Positions 51,484 to 60,762 of a stretch of 64,000 bases of DNA are shown here, in pieces. Below the pieces are notes generated by a model that saw only the letters and a list, made by a program, of their open reading frames with translations, ran no database searches and was not told the DNA's origin. The position numbers and the translations under genes were made by a program. The stretch's first letter is position 1, and every line of letters begins with the position of its first letter. Source of the stretch: an uncultured Lachnospiraceae bacterium (GTDB lineage Bacteria; Bacillota; Clostridia; Lachnospirales; Lachnospiraceae); contig CAJTRK010000001.1 in assembly GCA_910578475.1 (NCBI GenBank), positions 124,001 through 188,000 of the forward strand, given 5' to 3'.

Positions 51484-51527
51484 TCCTATAGGAAATTGCT
51501 GTAATCTCAGCATCCTGCGTTTTTTAT
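51484..51527 (+). repeat. Dispersed intergenic repeat, copy R4 (partial, directly after R3)
   Basis: TCCTATAGGAAATTGCTG then TAATCTCAGCATCCTGCG and TTTTTTAT; it resembles R2 in lacking the middle part. 51528-51771 holds no supported gene before the MutS2-like start. Confidence 0.72.
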
Positions 51528-51771
51528 TGAATGGGAAATTGTGCCGCGGCGTCGTAAAACGCCGGGGAAATTACAGAGTTTTGGGATATCCATGCAACCA
51601 TGCCGTGTGGCAGAGCTGCATGTTTTTTTTGCGTTAAAATAATGAAAAGAAAGTTTATACCCGGAACAGGGATGCTGCGCGTCCCGAAGTTCCAACTGAT
51701 TAAAAGACTGATGCAAGTTTGTGCTTTACGGCTGCAAACTTGCAGGCTAAGAGAAAGGAATGGTTATAAAA

Positions 51772-53736
51772 ATGAATACAGAACAGATTTTGGAATTTGA
51801 TAAAATAAAGGAAGTATGGCTCGGTCTGGCATTGACCGATGCAGCGAAAGAGGAAATCAGAATGACACAGCCCTGTCTGTCGGAGCGTGAGCTTTCCCGA
51901 AGGCAGCGCGAGACGAGCGAGGCAAGAATCCTGATTGAAAAAGGCGGCAATCCGCCGCTTGTATCGCTTTCGGGTATTCGGGAATATCTTATGACAGCGG
52001 AAAAAGGCGGCTGCCTGACTCCGGACCAGCTGGAAGAGACAGGAATCGCGCTGGTAGCCGTTATGCGTCTGAAACAATATCTGGAACGGTGTCAACAGTT
52101 TCAGATTCCGCTGGCATACTATGCGGAAAATCTGGATGCGTTGGAAGAAGTAAAAGAATTGATTGCGCTGCAGATTCGGAGCGGCAGGGTGGACGACGGC
52201 GCGTCCAGACTCTTAAAATCGCTTCGAAGTGAGATAGAAAGACTCAAAGCGAGGATGCAGGAAAAGGCGGATGCAGTCATGCGTGCAAATAAGGCATGTA
52301 TGTCGGACAGTTTCAGCACCGTGCGGAACGGTCATATCTGCATACCGGTTAAAAAAGAATACAAGTTTAAAATAAGCGGGAGCGTCATCGACAAATCTTC
52401 GACAGGAAGCACGCTGTTTATTGAACCGTCTGCGGTAGTGAAGCTTGTCGAAGAATTACAGCTGATGCAAATCGATGAAGAGAACGAGGAACGCCGGATT
52501 CTCTATATGCTGACGGCAATGCTCGCGGAGCAGGCGGAGACGATGCGGCAAAACATGAAAGTCATGGAAAAGCTGGACTATATTTTTTCCAAAGGGAAAC
52601 TGAGCCTGGAATATGAAGGAACGGAACCGGAAATCAATACGGACAGAAACATATTTTTAAAAAATGCCAGGCATCCGCTGATGGATAAAGCAATCTGCGT
52701 GCCGCTGCAGTTTGAACTCGGAAAGAAAAAGGATGGAGACATTGTTCGGGGAATCGTGATAACCGGACCGAATACGGGAGGAAAAACGGTTGCAATCAAG
52801 ACCGTTGCATTGAACTGCATGATGGCACAGTGCGGCCTTCATGTTGCGGCGGAGGAAGCCGGAATCTGTATGAACAGCAATTTCCTCTGCGATATCGGAG
52901 ACGGACAGAATCTTTCCGAAAACCTTTCCACTTTTTCGGCTCATATTACGAATGTACTGGATATTTTACGAAAAGTAAATTCTGACAGTCTTGTCATAAT
53001 GGATGAACTCGGTTCGGGAACCGACCCGACGGAAGGAATGGGAATTGCGATTGCCATCCTGGAGGAGTTGAAAAAAAGCGGTGCGCTGTTTCTCGTAACG
53101 ACACATTATCCGGAAGTCAAACAGTATGCGGAGCAGCAGAAGCATATCGTAAACGCCCGGATGACTTTTGACAGAGAAAGTCTGCGGCCGCTTTACCGGA
53201 TGATTATCGGTGAAGCTGGTGAAAGCTGCGCTTTATATATCGCAAAACAGCTCGGCATGCCCGCCGCCATGTTGCGCAATGCCGCGAAGGCGGCGTACGG
53301 AGACAAAACGCCGGGAAGCGGAAACGACGCCTGCGGATATGGGATAGAAGAGGGCTGTCTTGTCACGGAAGAGACAGAAACGGTTCTGCAAAAAGAAAGC
53401 GTGCCCAAAATTAAGAAGCATAAAAAAGAGAGCAGAAAGCAGGAGGAGGCCGGAAAGTTCCGGTTGGGCGACAGCGTTATGGTTTTTCCGGACAAAAAAA
53501 TCGGCATCGTATGTCAGCCTGCCAATGAAAAGGGCGTGCTGCGGGTACAGATGCCGGATAAAAAAATCTGGATTAACCATAAAAGGCTGAAATTGCATGT
53601 CAAGGCCGAGGAGCTGTACCCTGAGGATTATGATTTTTCCATTCTGTTTGATACGGTCGAGAACAGGAAACTTCGGCATCAGATGGGAAAACGGCATGTT
53701 GAAGGAGAGGAGATATTGTTATCCGATTCCCAGTAA
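51772..53736 (+). CDS. MutS2-like ATPase lacking the Smr nuclease domain
   Basis: The 654-aa protein has the MutS-family lever and clamp region and an ATPase domain: Walker A GPNTGGKTVAIK, Walker B LVIMDELGSGTDPTEG and LVTTHYPEVKQ. Standard MutS2 proteins end in a Smr endonuclease domain; here the C terminus after about residue 545 holds only a KOW-like region (SVMVFPDKKIGIV) and stops, with no Smr-type motif. It may act in ribosome rescue or recombination as a partial homologue. I prefer the ATG at 51772; the one at 51760 touches AAAGGA directly. It overlaps the convergent hydrolase gene by 18 bp. Confidence 0.82.
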   Translation: MNTEQILEFDKIKEVWLGLALTDAAKEEIRMTQPCLSERELSRRQRETSEARILIEKGGNPPLVSLSGIREYLMTAEKGGCLTPDQLEETGIALVAVMRLKQYLERCQQFQIPLAYYAENLDALEEVKELIALQIRSGRVDDGASRLLKSLRSEIERLKARMQEKADAVMRANKACMSDSFSTVRNGHICIPVKKEYKFKISGSVIDKSSTGSTLFIEPSAVVKLVEELQLMQIDEENEERRILYMLTAMLAEQAETMRQNMKVMEKLDYIFSKGKLSLEYEGTEPEINTDRNIFLKNARHPLMDKAICVPLQFELGKKKDGDIVRGIVITGPNTGGKTVAIKTVALNCMMAQCGLHVAAEEAGICMNSNFLCDIGDGQNLSENLSTFSAHITNVLDILRKVNSDSLVIMDELGSGTDPTEGMGIAIAILEELKKSGALFLVTTHYPEVKQYAEQQKHIVNARMTFDRESLRPLYRMIIGEAGESCALYIAKQLGMPAAMLRNAAKAAYGDKTPGSGNDACGYGIEEGCLVTEETETVLQKESVPKIKKHKKESRKQEEAGKFRLGDSVMVFPDKKIGIVCQPANEKGVLRVQMPDKKIWINHKRLKLHVKAEELYPEDYDFSILFDTVENRKLRHQMGKRHVEGEEILLSDSQ

Positions 53737-54585
53737 GTGCCTTTCCATGCTTTCCGTCAGTTTGTGAGAGTCTTCTTCCATATGGGAAAGATGGCTTATT
53801 ATCAGGCCGCGCTCCGGCAGGACATAGCAACGCTGCCCCCATTTTCCGCTGATGCGAAAACCGTCCCGGTATTTCCAGATAAAATATCCGTAGCCGCCTT
53901 CCCGGTTCATCTGCCGGATGCCGGTGGCTGTTTTCACATATTTTTCTGACAGGATGCGCTCGTTCTCATAAACTCCGTTATGAGCGAGCAGCATGCCGAC
54001 CCGGCTCAAATCGTGAACGGGCATTTCCATGCCGGAAGCGCCGTAGAAATAGCCGTCGGGACATCGTTGATAAACCGGCTCCGTAATATGCAGCGGTACA
54101 AAAAGATTTCTGTTGAGAAATTGGAACAGGTCTTCCTGAAGAGCTTCCGTCAGGGCAACGCCCACAAGATAGGCGGAAATATTCGTATAGTGAAAGACTT
54201 TCGTCCTTACGTCCGGGAGCGGACAGGAAAGAGAATACTGCAAATAACTTTCCCCTTCCGGGCGAAAAGGATAACCGTCAACGGACATGGTCATCAGTCT
54301 TTCGATTGTCACCGCCTGATATGCCGTTCGCTGGCTTTCGGACATTTGATGAATGATTTTTGAAGGAAGATATGTAAGGACCGATTTTTCCAGGTCGAAT
54401 TTTCCACGGTCACAGGCGATGCCCGCGGCGATGGAAACCATTGTTTTGGTGGCGGAGTAGATGGGGAAACGGCCGTCCGTCGTGTTTCCGTAATGATGAA
54501 TGAGCCGGTCGTTTTCATATAGTTCCAGACCGTGAACTTTCCAGTTGTTTTTTTGGATATCCTGTATCAGTGCGTCGAAATCCAT
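53719..54585 (-). CDS. Serine hydrolase of the beta-lactamase/penicillin-binding family
   Basis: The 288-aa protein has the Ser-x-x-Lys motif (SATK, Ser44 and Lys47), Tyr-x-Asn in HYTNIS and a third Lys/Gly region near SGKWGQRCY, as in class C beta-lactamase-like esterases and D-aminopeptidases. No signal peptide is seen from the ATG at 54585 (preceded by AGGAGG), so a cytoplasmic esterase or amidase role is more likely than drug resistance. Longer in-frame N-terminal extension has no family match. Confidence 0.85.
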   Translation of the reverse strand: MDFDALIQDIQKNNWKVHGLELYENDRLIHHYGNTTDGRFPIYSATKTMVSIAAGIACDRGKFDLEKSVLTYLPSKIIHQMSESQRTAYQAVTIERLMTMSVDGYPFRPEGESYLQYSLSCPLPDVRTKVFHYTNISAYLVGVALTEALQEDLFQFLNRNLFVPLHITEPVYQRCPDGYFYGASGMEMPVHDLSRVGMLLAHNGVYENERILSEKYVKTATGIRQMNREGGYGYFIWKYRDGFRISGKWGQRCYVLPERGLIISHLSHMEEDSHKLTESMERHLLGIG

Positions 54586-54623
54586 GATAGCCTCCTGTGT
54601 AAAAATTTCGTGTTTTTTCCTAT

Positions 54624-54706
54624 AAGATGCGGGTGTCAGATGGCGCTTCGTAGAATGCAATCTTCCCTGATAATTTCTTTGAAGCGCCATTTGACACCCG
54701 CATCTT
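54624..54706. other. Long intergenic hairpin sitting at the left edge of a dispersed repeat
   Basis: A 26-bp arm (54624-54649, starting AAGATGCGGGTGTC) and its inverted copy (54681-54706) match except for one G-A position. The 31-bp loop separates them. To its right the sequence continues as repeat R5, and TCCTATA, the usual left end of R3/R4, lies just to its left, as if the hairpin had been inserted into the repeat. Confidence 0.85.
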
Positions 54707-54740
54707 AATAAGAAATTGCTGCCAAGCCTGCGCTTATTAG
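54707..54740 (+). repeat. Dispersed intergenic repeat, copy R5 (degenerate)
   Basis: AATAAGAAATTGCTG followed by CCAAGCCTGCG: a diverged relative of R2-R4, interrupted by the hairpin at 54624-54706. Confidence 0.6.
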
Positions 54741-54752
54741 AGCTCATTTCCC

Positions 54753-55187
54753 TCAAAGATAATCTTTCAAGTCTTTGCACAGTTCCTCTTCAATGGAAAC
54801 AAGTCGTTTGCAGATATCTTTGGAAGTTTTGTCGGCGCCCTGGTATTGGTTCATATATTTGTGAAGCGATTTGACGCCCATGTTGCAGCCGTCTGTCATG
54901 ACGTCCGCGATGGCGGAATCGCTGTCATTCATGCCGATTTTCATATTGGTTTTCAGCCAGGACATGCCCTTCGCCACAGGGCTTGGGTCTTTTTCCTCAC
55001 TGTTATGCTTTATCAGCAGAGAGTGGATTTCATTTCCGAGTTTTTCGTGGTGCGCCTTACTTTCCGATAACAGGCTTTTCATATCGGAGTCCTGAATGCG
55101 TCCCAGGACTTCGTCGATGGAAGTGACTGCCATTTTCGTGCCGGAGTCACATTCTTTGAGTAAAGAAATCGTATCGCGGTTTTCCAT
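54753..55187 (-). CDS. Putative helical-bundle protein, 144 aa
   Basis: The product is strongly helical, with a ferritin-like spacing of acidic and His residues (KAHHEKLGNEIHSLL near residue 44, then DSDSAIADVMTDG and ISIEEEL-type tail). I did not recognise a named family with confidence; it resembles DUF2383-type four-helix bundles. AAAAGGAGAAAAG precedes the start. It stands alone between the serine hydrolase and the O-acylation genes on the same strand. Confidence 0.6.
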   Translation of the reverse strand: MENRDTISLLKECDSGTKMAVTSIDEVLGRIQDSDMKSLLSESKAHHEKLGNEIHSLLIKHNSEEKDPSPVAKGMSWLKTNMKIGMNDSDSAIADVMTDGCNMGVKSLHKYMNQYQGADKTSKDICKRLVSIEEELCKDLKDYL

Positions 55188-55295
55188 AAGCTTTTCTCCT
55201 TTTCCAAATTCATTCCCTTTTCACAATTTTTTTAACAATTTATTGTTGGGTTGGATGTTATTGTGCCCGGAAAACATCGATATTATCAGGCCAAA

Positions 55296-56516
55296 TTATT
55301 GTAGATAAAAGGCATCTTTTGTAAAAATTTCAGAAAACTCCGCGTCATTGTAGACCATCAAGACGACATCCGGATTCATTTTCTCGATATAACTGAGCAG
55401 GCTTCCGGTAAAGCTTGCGTTGTGTATGATGGTGATATTTTTTACGCCAAGAGAAAGATAGGCGCTGACCGGCCAGTTAAAGGAATCGCCGATAACCAAT
55501 ATCTTTTTGTCTTCCGATGCGTTTTCATTGGTTATTTCAAATATCAGAGAATTAAAAATCCGAAAAGCGTTGTGGTAGGGACCGCCTTCTAAGTCCCATG
55601 TATCTGCCGGATGCAGGACTGCATCGAGAAAACCGCCTTCCCATGCGGTATCTTCCGCATATACGATTTTATACGAGCCGTCATTTGCCGGAACCGGAAT
55701 AGAGAAATCGTAACCGCAATTTTCCAGGATGCGGTCTTTTTGTTCCGGATGAAGAGAAAGCAAGTCATAAAACCGGTCCGGCGAATAGACATCCATATCA
55801 ATGGAAAAGTTGTAGGATGTATTCAGTTCTTCGGCAATCAAAACCGCGCAGGAAAGCGCGTTTTCCGGCATCCAGTGGAGGGAGGCATCGAAAGAAATAT
55901 TGTCGGGGCAGTCTCTTGCAATCGGAATGACGTTGACATTTTCCTCTTCCAGCATGTTGATAAAGGCGTAACTTCGTTCCGGAATGACCAGAGAATCGCC
56001 CTGAAGCGTCGTTCCCTGATAATATTGGATGGAACCTTCGGTGGGCGTCTGAACATACAGGAAAGGGTAACCTTTTTGCTGTAAAGTATTGCGAAAGGCG
56101 ATGACATTATCCGCATATTGTTCCACATAGGCGATGTTCTCATAGATGCCGGATATCTCGTCGATGTTATAGCGATATACATTTTCTTTCAGGCCGTTCA
56201 CCAGCAAATTGATTCGTTCGCTTCCCGGAAAGGAGACCGTACAGTAGCTTTCGAGGGATTTTTTAACGGCGGCGCACTTTTCCGCATATGCGCTTCGAAA
56301 AGAAGCGGAATTTTCATAGGGATATTTCAGCGACCAGGTATCTTCTTCTATCACCGTCTGAATGGTGATTCTTTTCAGCAGAATATTGAGCAGTCTGTTT
56401 CCGGTCTGGCCGTCAGGATAGATTCGAACGGTGATTATCATGGTTAATACGAGAAGGAAAGGCCCAATGAGGATAAGGCTTACGATGCAGTTTTTAAAAG
56501 TCTCTATTTTTTTCAC
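55296..56516 (-). CDS. AlgX/AlgJ-like SGNH-type protein, partner of the upstream MBOAT (module 2)
   Basis: The 406-aa protein has one N-terminal membrane helix and an outside SGNH-like domain with the block I motif ILVIGDSFNW (Asp-Ser) near the C terminus and a DASLHW region resembling the DHHW catalytic motif of the AlgJ/AlgX/DltD superfamily. Such proteins pass an acyl group from an MBOAT to an extracellular polymer. The start is GTG at 56516, 8 bp after AGGAG. It is a diverged paralogue of the protein at 57940-59109 and forms one unit with the MBOAT gene before it. Confidence 0.82.
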   Translation of the reverse strand: MKKIETFKNCIVSLILIGPFLLVLTMIITVRIYPDGQTGNRLLNILLKRITIQTVIEEDTWSLKYPYENSASFRSAYAEKCAAVKKSLESYCTVSFPGSERINLLVNGLKENVYRYNIDEISGIYENIAYVEQYADNVIAFRNTLQQKGYPFLYVQTPTEGSIQYYQGTTLQGDSLVIPERSYAFINMLEEENVNVIPIARDCPDNISFDASLHWMPENALSCAVLIAEELNTSYNFSIDMDVYSPDRFYDLLSLHPEQKDRILENCGYDFSIPVPANDGSYKIVYAEDTAWEGGFLDAVLHPADTWDLEGGPYHNAFRIFNSLIFEITNENASEDKKILVIGDSFNWPVSAYLSLGVKNITIIHNASFTGSLLSYIEKMNPDVVLMVYNDAEFSEIFTKDAFYLQ

Positions 56517-56527
56517 AGGTCATACTC

Positions 56528-57925
56528 CTAAAAGTTAAAGTAGATGAACGGACTGTAAAGACCGTTTATGACAACAAGCAGCGAGATGAAAAGAAGGCTT
56601 ATGGATATCACGCAGTCAAAAATGGAATAGAGAAGCGTCCCCCGGCAGGAAGACAGCATTCGTTCTTTCAAATAACGGAAACAGGGAAAGGAACCGATGT
56701 ATGCGAGGATGAAAACAACGGCGCCGTTCCGGGCATATTGAAGAGTCGATGCGTCATACCAGCCCTTGAAGGGAAAAAACATATTGCCGATGAAGCGGAA
56801 TGCCGTTGTGATATTCTCAGCCCGGAACAGGACCCAACCGATGGTAATGAGCAGCATGGTGAGCAGATAGCCGGGAACGGCAGGAAGCTTTCGATGAATC
56901 CCTGTCTTTTTTTCAAATAATTGCAGAAGGAACCAGACCATTCCCCAGAGAATGAAGGTCCATTCTGCGCCATGCCAGATTCCGGTCAGAAGCCATACAA
57001 GAAAAAGATTCCATATATGTCTTTTTCTGGAAACGCGGTTGCCGCCAAGCGGAATATACACATAATCACGAAACCAGTCGGTCAGAGAGATATGCCATCG
57101 TTTCCAGAATTCGGTGACGCTCCTCGAGATATAAGGGTAATTGAAATTTTCCTGAAAATGAAATCCGAAGCATCTCCCGAGACCGATTGCCATATCCGAA
57201 TAGCCGGAGAAATCATAATAGATTTCAAAGGTATAAGCGAGCGCGCCGCACCATGCCGTCAATACCGCAATGTCTGAATACTGTGCGGTAATGAAAATCT
57301 TATCCGCTATACCGCCGAGAAAATCGGCTATCAGAATTTTTTTGGCCAGTCCGCGTATAAATCTGGAAACGCCTTCTGAGAAATCTTTTCCTGTTTCGTG
57401 TCTTTCCCGGATTTCCACTTCGACCGCGCTGTATCTGATGATAGGGCCTGCGACAAGCTGTGGGAACATGGAAATATACAGGGCCAGATGCAGGAATTTT
57501 TTCTGCGCTTTTGCCTTGCCGTAGTAAACGTCAAATATGTAACTCATAATCTGGAAAGTATAAAAAGAAATACCGACCGGCAGGTGAATGTTCGGTATTT
57601 TCATTTCCGGATAACCGGGTAAATTTTGCAGGATAAAACACAGGTATTTGTAGAGAATCAGAATCCCCAGATTGAATGCGATGGAGACGATGAGGATATA
57701 TTTTTTCCCGGAAGCCGTAAATTTTTCCATGAAAATGCCGGCCAGGTAATTGAAAAGGATTCCGCCTGCGAGCACAAAAACAAACTCCGGCTCTCCCCAG
57801 GCATAAAAAAGCAGACTGGCAAGCAGAAGCGTTATGTTTTTACAGGTAAGATTTCTCCCGATTTTGTACAGGAACATGACTGCCGGGAGAAACAGGATTA
57901 AAAATACTGCTGATGAAAACTGCAT
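56528..57925 (-). CDS. MBOAT family O-acyltransferase, AlgI/DltB-like (module 2)
   Basis: The 465-aa protein has about ten membrane helices with MBOAT marks: FWKRWHISLTDWFRDYVYIP and the catalytic His in LLTGIWHGAEWTF. It moves an acyl group (commonly acetyl) across the membrane onto its partner. The AAAGGAGC upstream supports the start at 57925. The gap to its AlgX-like partner is 11 bp, and the AlgX-like protein of module 1 ends 14 bp before its start, so the two modules are one operon. Confidence 0.9.
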   Translation of the reverse strand: MQFSSAVFLILFLPAVMFLYKIGRNLTCKNITLLLASLLFYAWGEPEFVFVLAGGILFNYLAGIFMEKFTASGKKYILIVSIAFNLGILILYKYLCFILQNLPGYPEMKIPNIHLPVGISFYTFQIMSYIFDVYYGKAKAQKKFLHLALYISMFPQLVAGPIIRYSAVEVEIRERHETGKDFSEGVSRFIRGLAKKILIADFLGGIADKIFITAQYSDIAVLTAWCGALAYTFEIYYDFSGYSDMAIGLGRCFGFHFQENFNYPYISRSVTEFWKRWHISLTDWFRDYVYIPLGGNRVSRKRHIWNLFLVWLLTGIWHGAEWTFILWGMVWFLLQLFEKKTGIHRKLPAVPGYLLTMLLITIGWVLFRAENITTAFRFIGNMFFPFKGWYDASTLQYARNGAVVFILAYIGSFPCFRYLKERMLSSCRGTLLYSIFDCVISISLLFISLLVVINGLYSPFIYFNF

Positions 57926-57939
57926 CTGAAAAAGCTCCT

Positions 57940-59109
57940 TTATGAAAATCCCTGAAAATTAAAAGTCACGCCGCCGTATGATTCCTGCAGGAACTGTGGG
58001 TAATACATCAAAATTACCACATCGGGGTCATAGGACTCGATATATTCCGGCGTAATTTCGTCAGATTTGGCGTTATAGACGCATGTAAATTCCCGGAAAC
58101 CGATAATCAGATAAGGATTGACGGCATTCCCGAAAGAGTCCGTAATAATCAGGACTTTAATGTCGTTGGGACAATTCAGATTAAGAAAGCTTTCCGTCGA
58201 ACCTCCAAGCGTCCAGTCATAAGTATAGCGGGAAGTGTATTTGCGCTCCATTAACGGCGCCTTGTTGATGGCGAGCTCTTCCAGTGTGCCGACGGTTCCG
58301 TTTTTATGTTGGATTTTCGTTTCAAAAGAAGGAAGAATCAGGTCAAAGTCATCGATGCCGGCATAATAACGTCCGGTTCTCTGCCCTCTTGAGCCAAGAT
58401 GCCATTCCGGATAAGTCGTAATCGTATAACAGTCTATATCGGAGATTCGTTCGTCTACCGTGCAGCCGGTTTTTTCAACGATATAATCCTCCAGTTTTCC
58501 ATAGGCATAAAATCCTGCTTTTGTATTCCAGTGATGGTCCGTTTTGTACATCATATCATAGTGATTGATGCCGTCTTCGCGCATCGTTTCTCGAAAGTCG
58601 ATGGTATCGACGCCTTTTTGTTCCAGCATGGCAACAAAGCGGTCGATATTGTCATTTCCGTAATCTTCGATTCCGGCAGGAAGTTCCGGGTCATATTTAC
58701 CGGATGTATAGGGCGTGGAGGCATAGACAAGAGCGGTTCCCCGTTTCGCAAGGTACGCATTCAATGCGGAAACGTTATCCGCGCAGGCGTTTAAAAACTC
58801 ATCGGAGGAACGGTCAAAAGTAGTCAGAAGATAACCGTTATTCAGTTTGACGACGCCGTTCATTTCCCGCTGTCCCAACAGTCTTCTGACAGCGCCGTTG
58901 AAATTGACGAACTGCACTTTGCCGAGAAAAGCAGTAGCTACGTCCGTTTCAAATTTGCTGCCCAAATCCGCGGACCATTCGTTATAGTCAACTTCTTCAT
59001 ATACATAGAATCTGACAAGCCGCCCGAAACTGAAGATGCCGATGACGCCGGTCAGAATGATAAACACGGCGGCAAACAGAATATAAGAGGTTTTCTTTGT
59101 TTTCTGCAT
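57940..59109 (-). CDS. AlgX/AlgJ-like SGNH-type protein (module 1)
   Basis: The 389-aa protein has an N-terminal membrane helix and an extracellular domain with a clear DHHWNTKAGF motif (catalytic Asp-His) and a late ITDSFGNAVN block carrying the Ser. The same family is used by alginate and peptidoglycan O-acetylation systems. The start follows AGGAGGGGAACCGCC. The matching MBOAT ends 14 bp upstream. The conserved catalytic motif here is clearer than in the second copy. Confidence 0.87.
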   Translation of the reverse strand: MQKTKKTSYILFAAVFIILTGVIGIFSFGRLVRFYVYEEVDYNEWSADLGSKFETDVATAFLGKVQFVNFNGAVRRLLGQREMNGVVKLNNGYLLTTFDRSSDEFLNACADNVSALNAYLAKRGTALVYASTPYTSGKYDPELPAGIEDYGNDNIDRFVAMLEQKGVDTIDFRETMREDGINHYDMMYKTDHHWNTKAGFYAYGKLEDYIVEKTGCTVDERISDIDCYTITTYPEWHLGSRGQRTGRYYAGIDDFDLILPSFETKIQHKNGTVGTLEELAINKAPLMERKYTSRYTYDWTLGGSTESFLNLNCPNDIKVLIITDSFGNAVNPYLIIGFREFTCVYNAKSDEITPEYIESYDPDVVILMYYPQFLQESYGGVTFNFQGFS

Positions 59110-59123
59110 GGCGGTTCCCCTCC

Positions 59124-60545
59124 TTAGAAATTGAAATAGATAAACGGATTGTGTGTTCCCAAAATAATAAAAGATACCGCCCAGAGAAACAGGATTCCAT
59201 ATACAAAAGGCGTTATGACGGAAAGGACACCGGAAAGCCCCGATTGTTCTGTTTTTGTCTTTAAGATTTCCATAACGGGCGTAGCGAACAGCAGACCGGC
59301 TGCGATAAAGATGCCGTATTCACGCATATATCCGACGAACTTGGCGTCGATGGTAAAGGGCACGCCGTATGTGCCGAGCATGGCAAGACAATAGCGGATG
59401 CCGGATTTGAGGCCGCCGGAATTGAAGATAACCCATCCGAAATTGATGCAGAGCAGGGTAATGAGCTGCCAGAAGCCTTTGAGGAGCCAATTTTTTCTTT
59501 TTTCCGGTTTCACAATATATTTCTCAACCACAAGCAGCACAAAATAGCCGATGCCCCAGGCAATAAAAGTAAATCTGGCCCCATGCCAGATGCCGGTCAG
59601 ACTCCATACGACAAACATATTGAATATGTGCTTTGGAACGGAGACTTTTGAGCCTCCGAGCGGAATATAGACGTAATCCCGGAACCATTGTCCAAGAGAA
59701 ATATGCCATCTGCGCCAAAATTCCGTGACGGATTTGGAAATGTAAGGATAACGAAAGTTCTCCTGAAAGTGGAATCCGAATATTTTGCCGAGGCCGATTG
59801 CCATATCGGAATAGCCTGAAAAGTCATAAAAAATCTGGAGGCTGTAACAAATGGAACCGAGCCAGAGAATGGGAGGAGCCATTATCGCATCCGTATTGAA
59901 TATGGCGGTAGCGGGGATGGCAAGGTTATTTGCAAGAATTACTTTTTTACAAAAGCCGAGCATAAAACGCCTTGCGCCTTCTGCAAACCCCTCCGGCGTG
60001 CATGTACGGTCGATAAGCTGCTTTTCGATATCGGAATACCGGACGATGGGGCCGGCAATCAATTGTGGGAAAAAAGAAATATAAAGCGCAAGATAAAGCG
60101 GATTTTTCTGGACTTTTACCGTGCCCCGGTACACATCGATGACATACGAAAGCGCCTGAAACGTGAAAAAAGAGATGCCTATCGGCAGCGCAATTCCCCT
60201 GATTTGATAATTCGTATGAAAAAACAGATTGAGAGACGTAATTGCAAAATCCAGATATTTGAAAATAAAAAGAATACCAATATTGGCAACGACGGCCGCG
60301 GCGAGCAGACACCCCGCAAATCTTTTGTGGTTTTCCTGTTTTTGGTCCGCAATCCAGACTGCCAGCCCGTAGTTGACCGCAATCGACGCAATCATTACGA
60401 AAACAAAAGCCGGTTCGCCATACGCATAGAACAGCAGACTGGCGGCCAGAAGTATATAATTCCGATATGGTTCTTTTGCAATAAAATAAAGCAGCAGGAC
60501 AAGCGGAAGAAAAGTGAACGTAAAAAATAAACTTGAAAAAACCAT
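59124..60545 (-). CDS. MBOAT family O-acyltransferase, AlgI/DltB-like (module 1)
   Basis: The 473-aa protein begins MVFSSLFFTFTF, as is typical of AlgI-like proteins, and has FWRRWHISLGQWFRDYVYIP and LTGIWHGARFTF with the catalytic His. AAAGGATG precedes the ATG at 60545; a longer in-frame version has a non-family N terminus. It heads a four-gene, two-module operon on -. The acceptor polymer is not identified, but the glycan locus at the left of the window makes a surface polysaccharide plausible (inference). Confidence 0.9.
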   Translation of the reverse strand: MVFSSLFFTFTFLPLVLLLYFIAKEPYRNYILLAASLLFYAYGEPAFVFVMIASIAVNYGLAVWIADQKQENHKRFAGCLLAAAVVANIGILFIFKYLDFAITSLNLFFHTNYQIRGIALPIGISFFTFQALSYVIDVYRGTVKVQKNPLYLALYISFFPQLIAGPIVRYSDIEKQLIDRTCTPEGFAEGARRFMLGFCKKVILANNLAIPATAIFNTDAIMAPPILWLGSICYSLQIFYDFSGYSDMAIGLGKIFGFHFQENFRYPYISKSVTEFWRRWHISLGQWFRDYVYIPLGGSKVSVPKHIFNMFVVWSLTGIWHGARFTFIAWGIGYFVLLVVEKYIVKPEKRKNWLLKGFWQLITLLCINFGWVIFNSGGLKSGIRYCLAMLGTYGVPFTIDAKFVGYMREYGIFIAAGLLFATPVMEILKTKTEQSGLSGVLSVITPFVYGILFLWAVSFIILGTHNPFIYFNF

Positions 60546-60762
60546 ACGGTATTCATCCTTTAACTTTAAATAGTAAATTTTTGTATCAGTGCCCGAAGAC
60601 AACTGTCAGTTATATATTTTATCATGGGCGTTCCGGGTGTCAATACTTTTTCCTTATTATAATATTTTGCTGACAGATGACCCGGAACGGAATATAATAA
60701 CAACAGGCCGCAACAGCGGAAATGCTGAGAGGCACTCATGGTCTGGAAAGGGAAGCGTCGGA

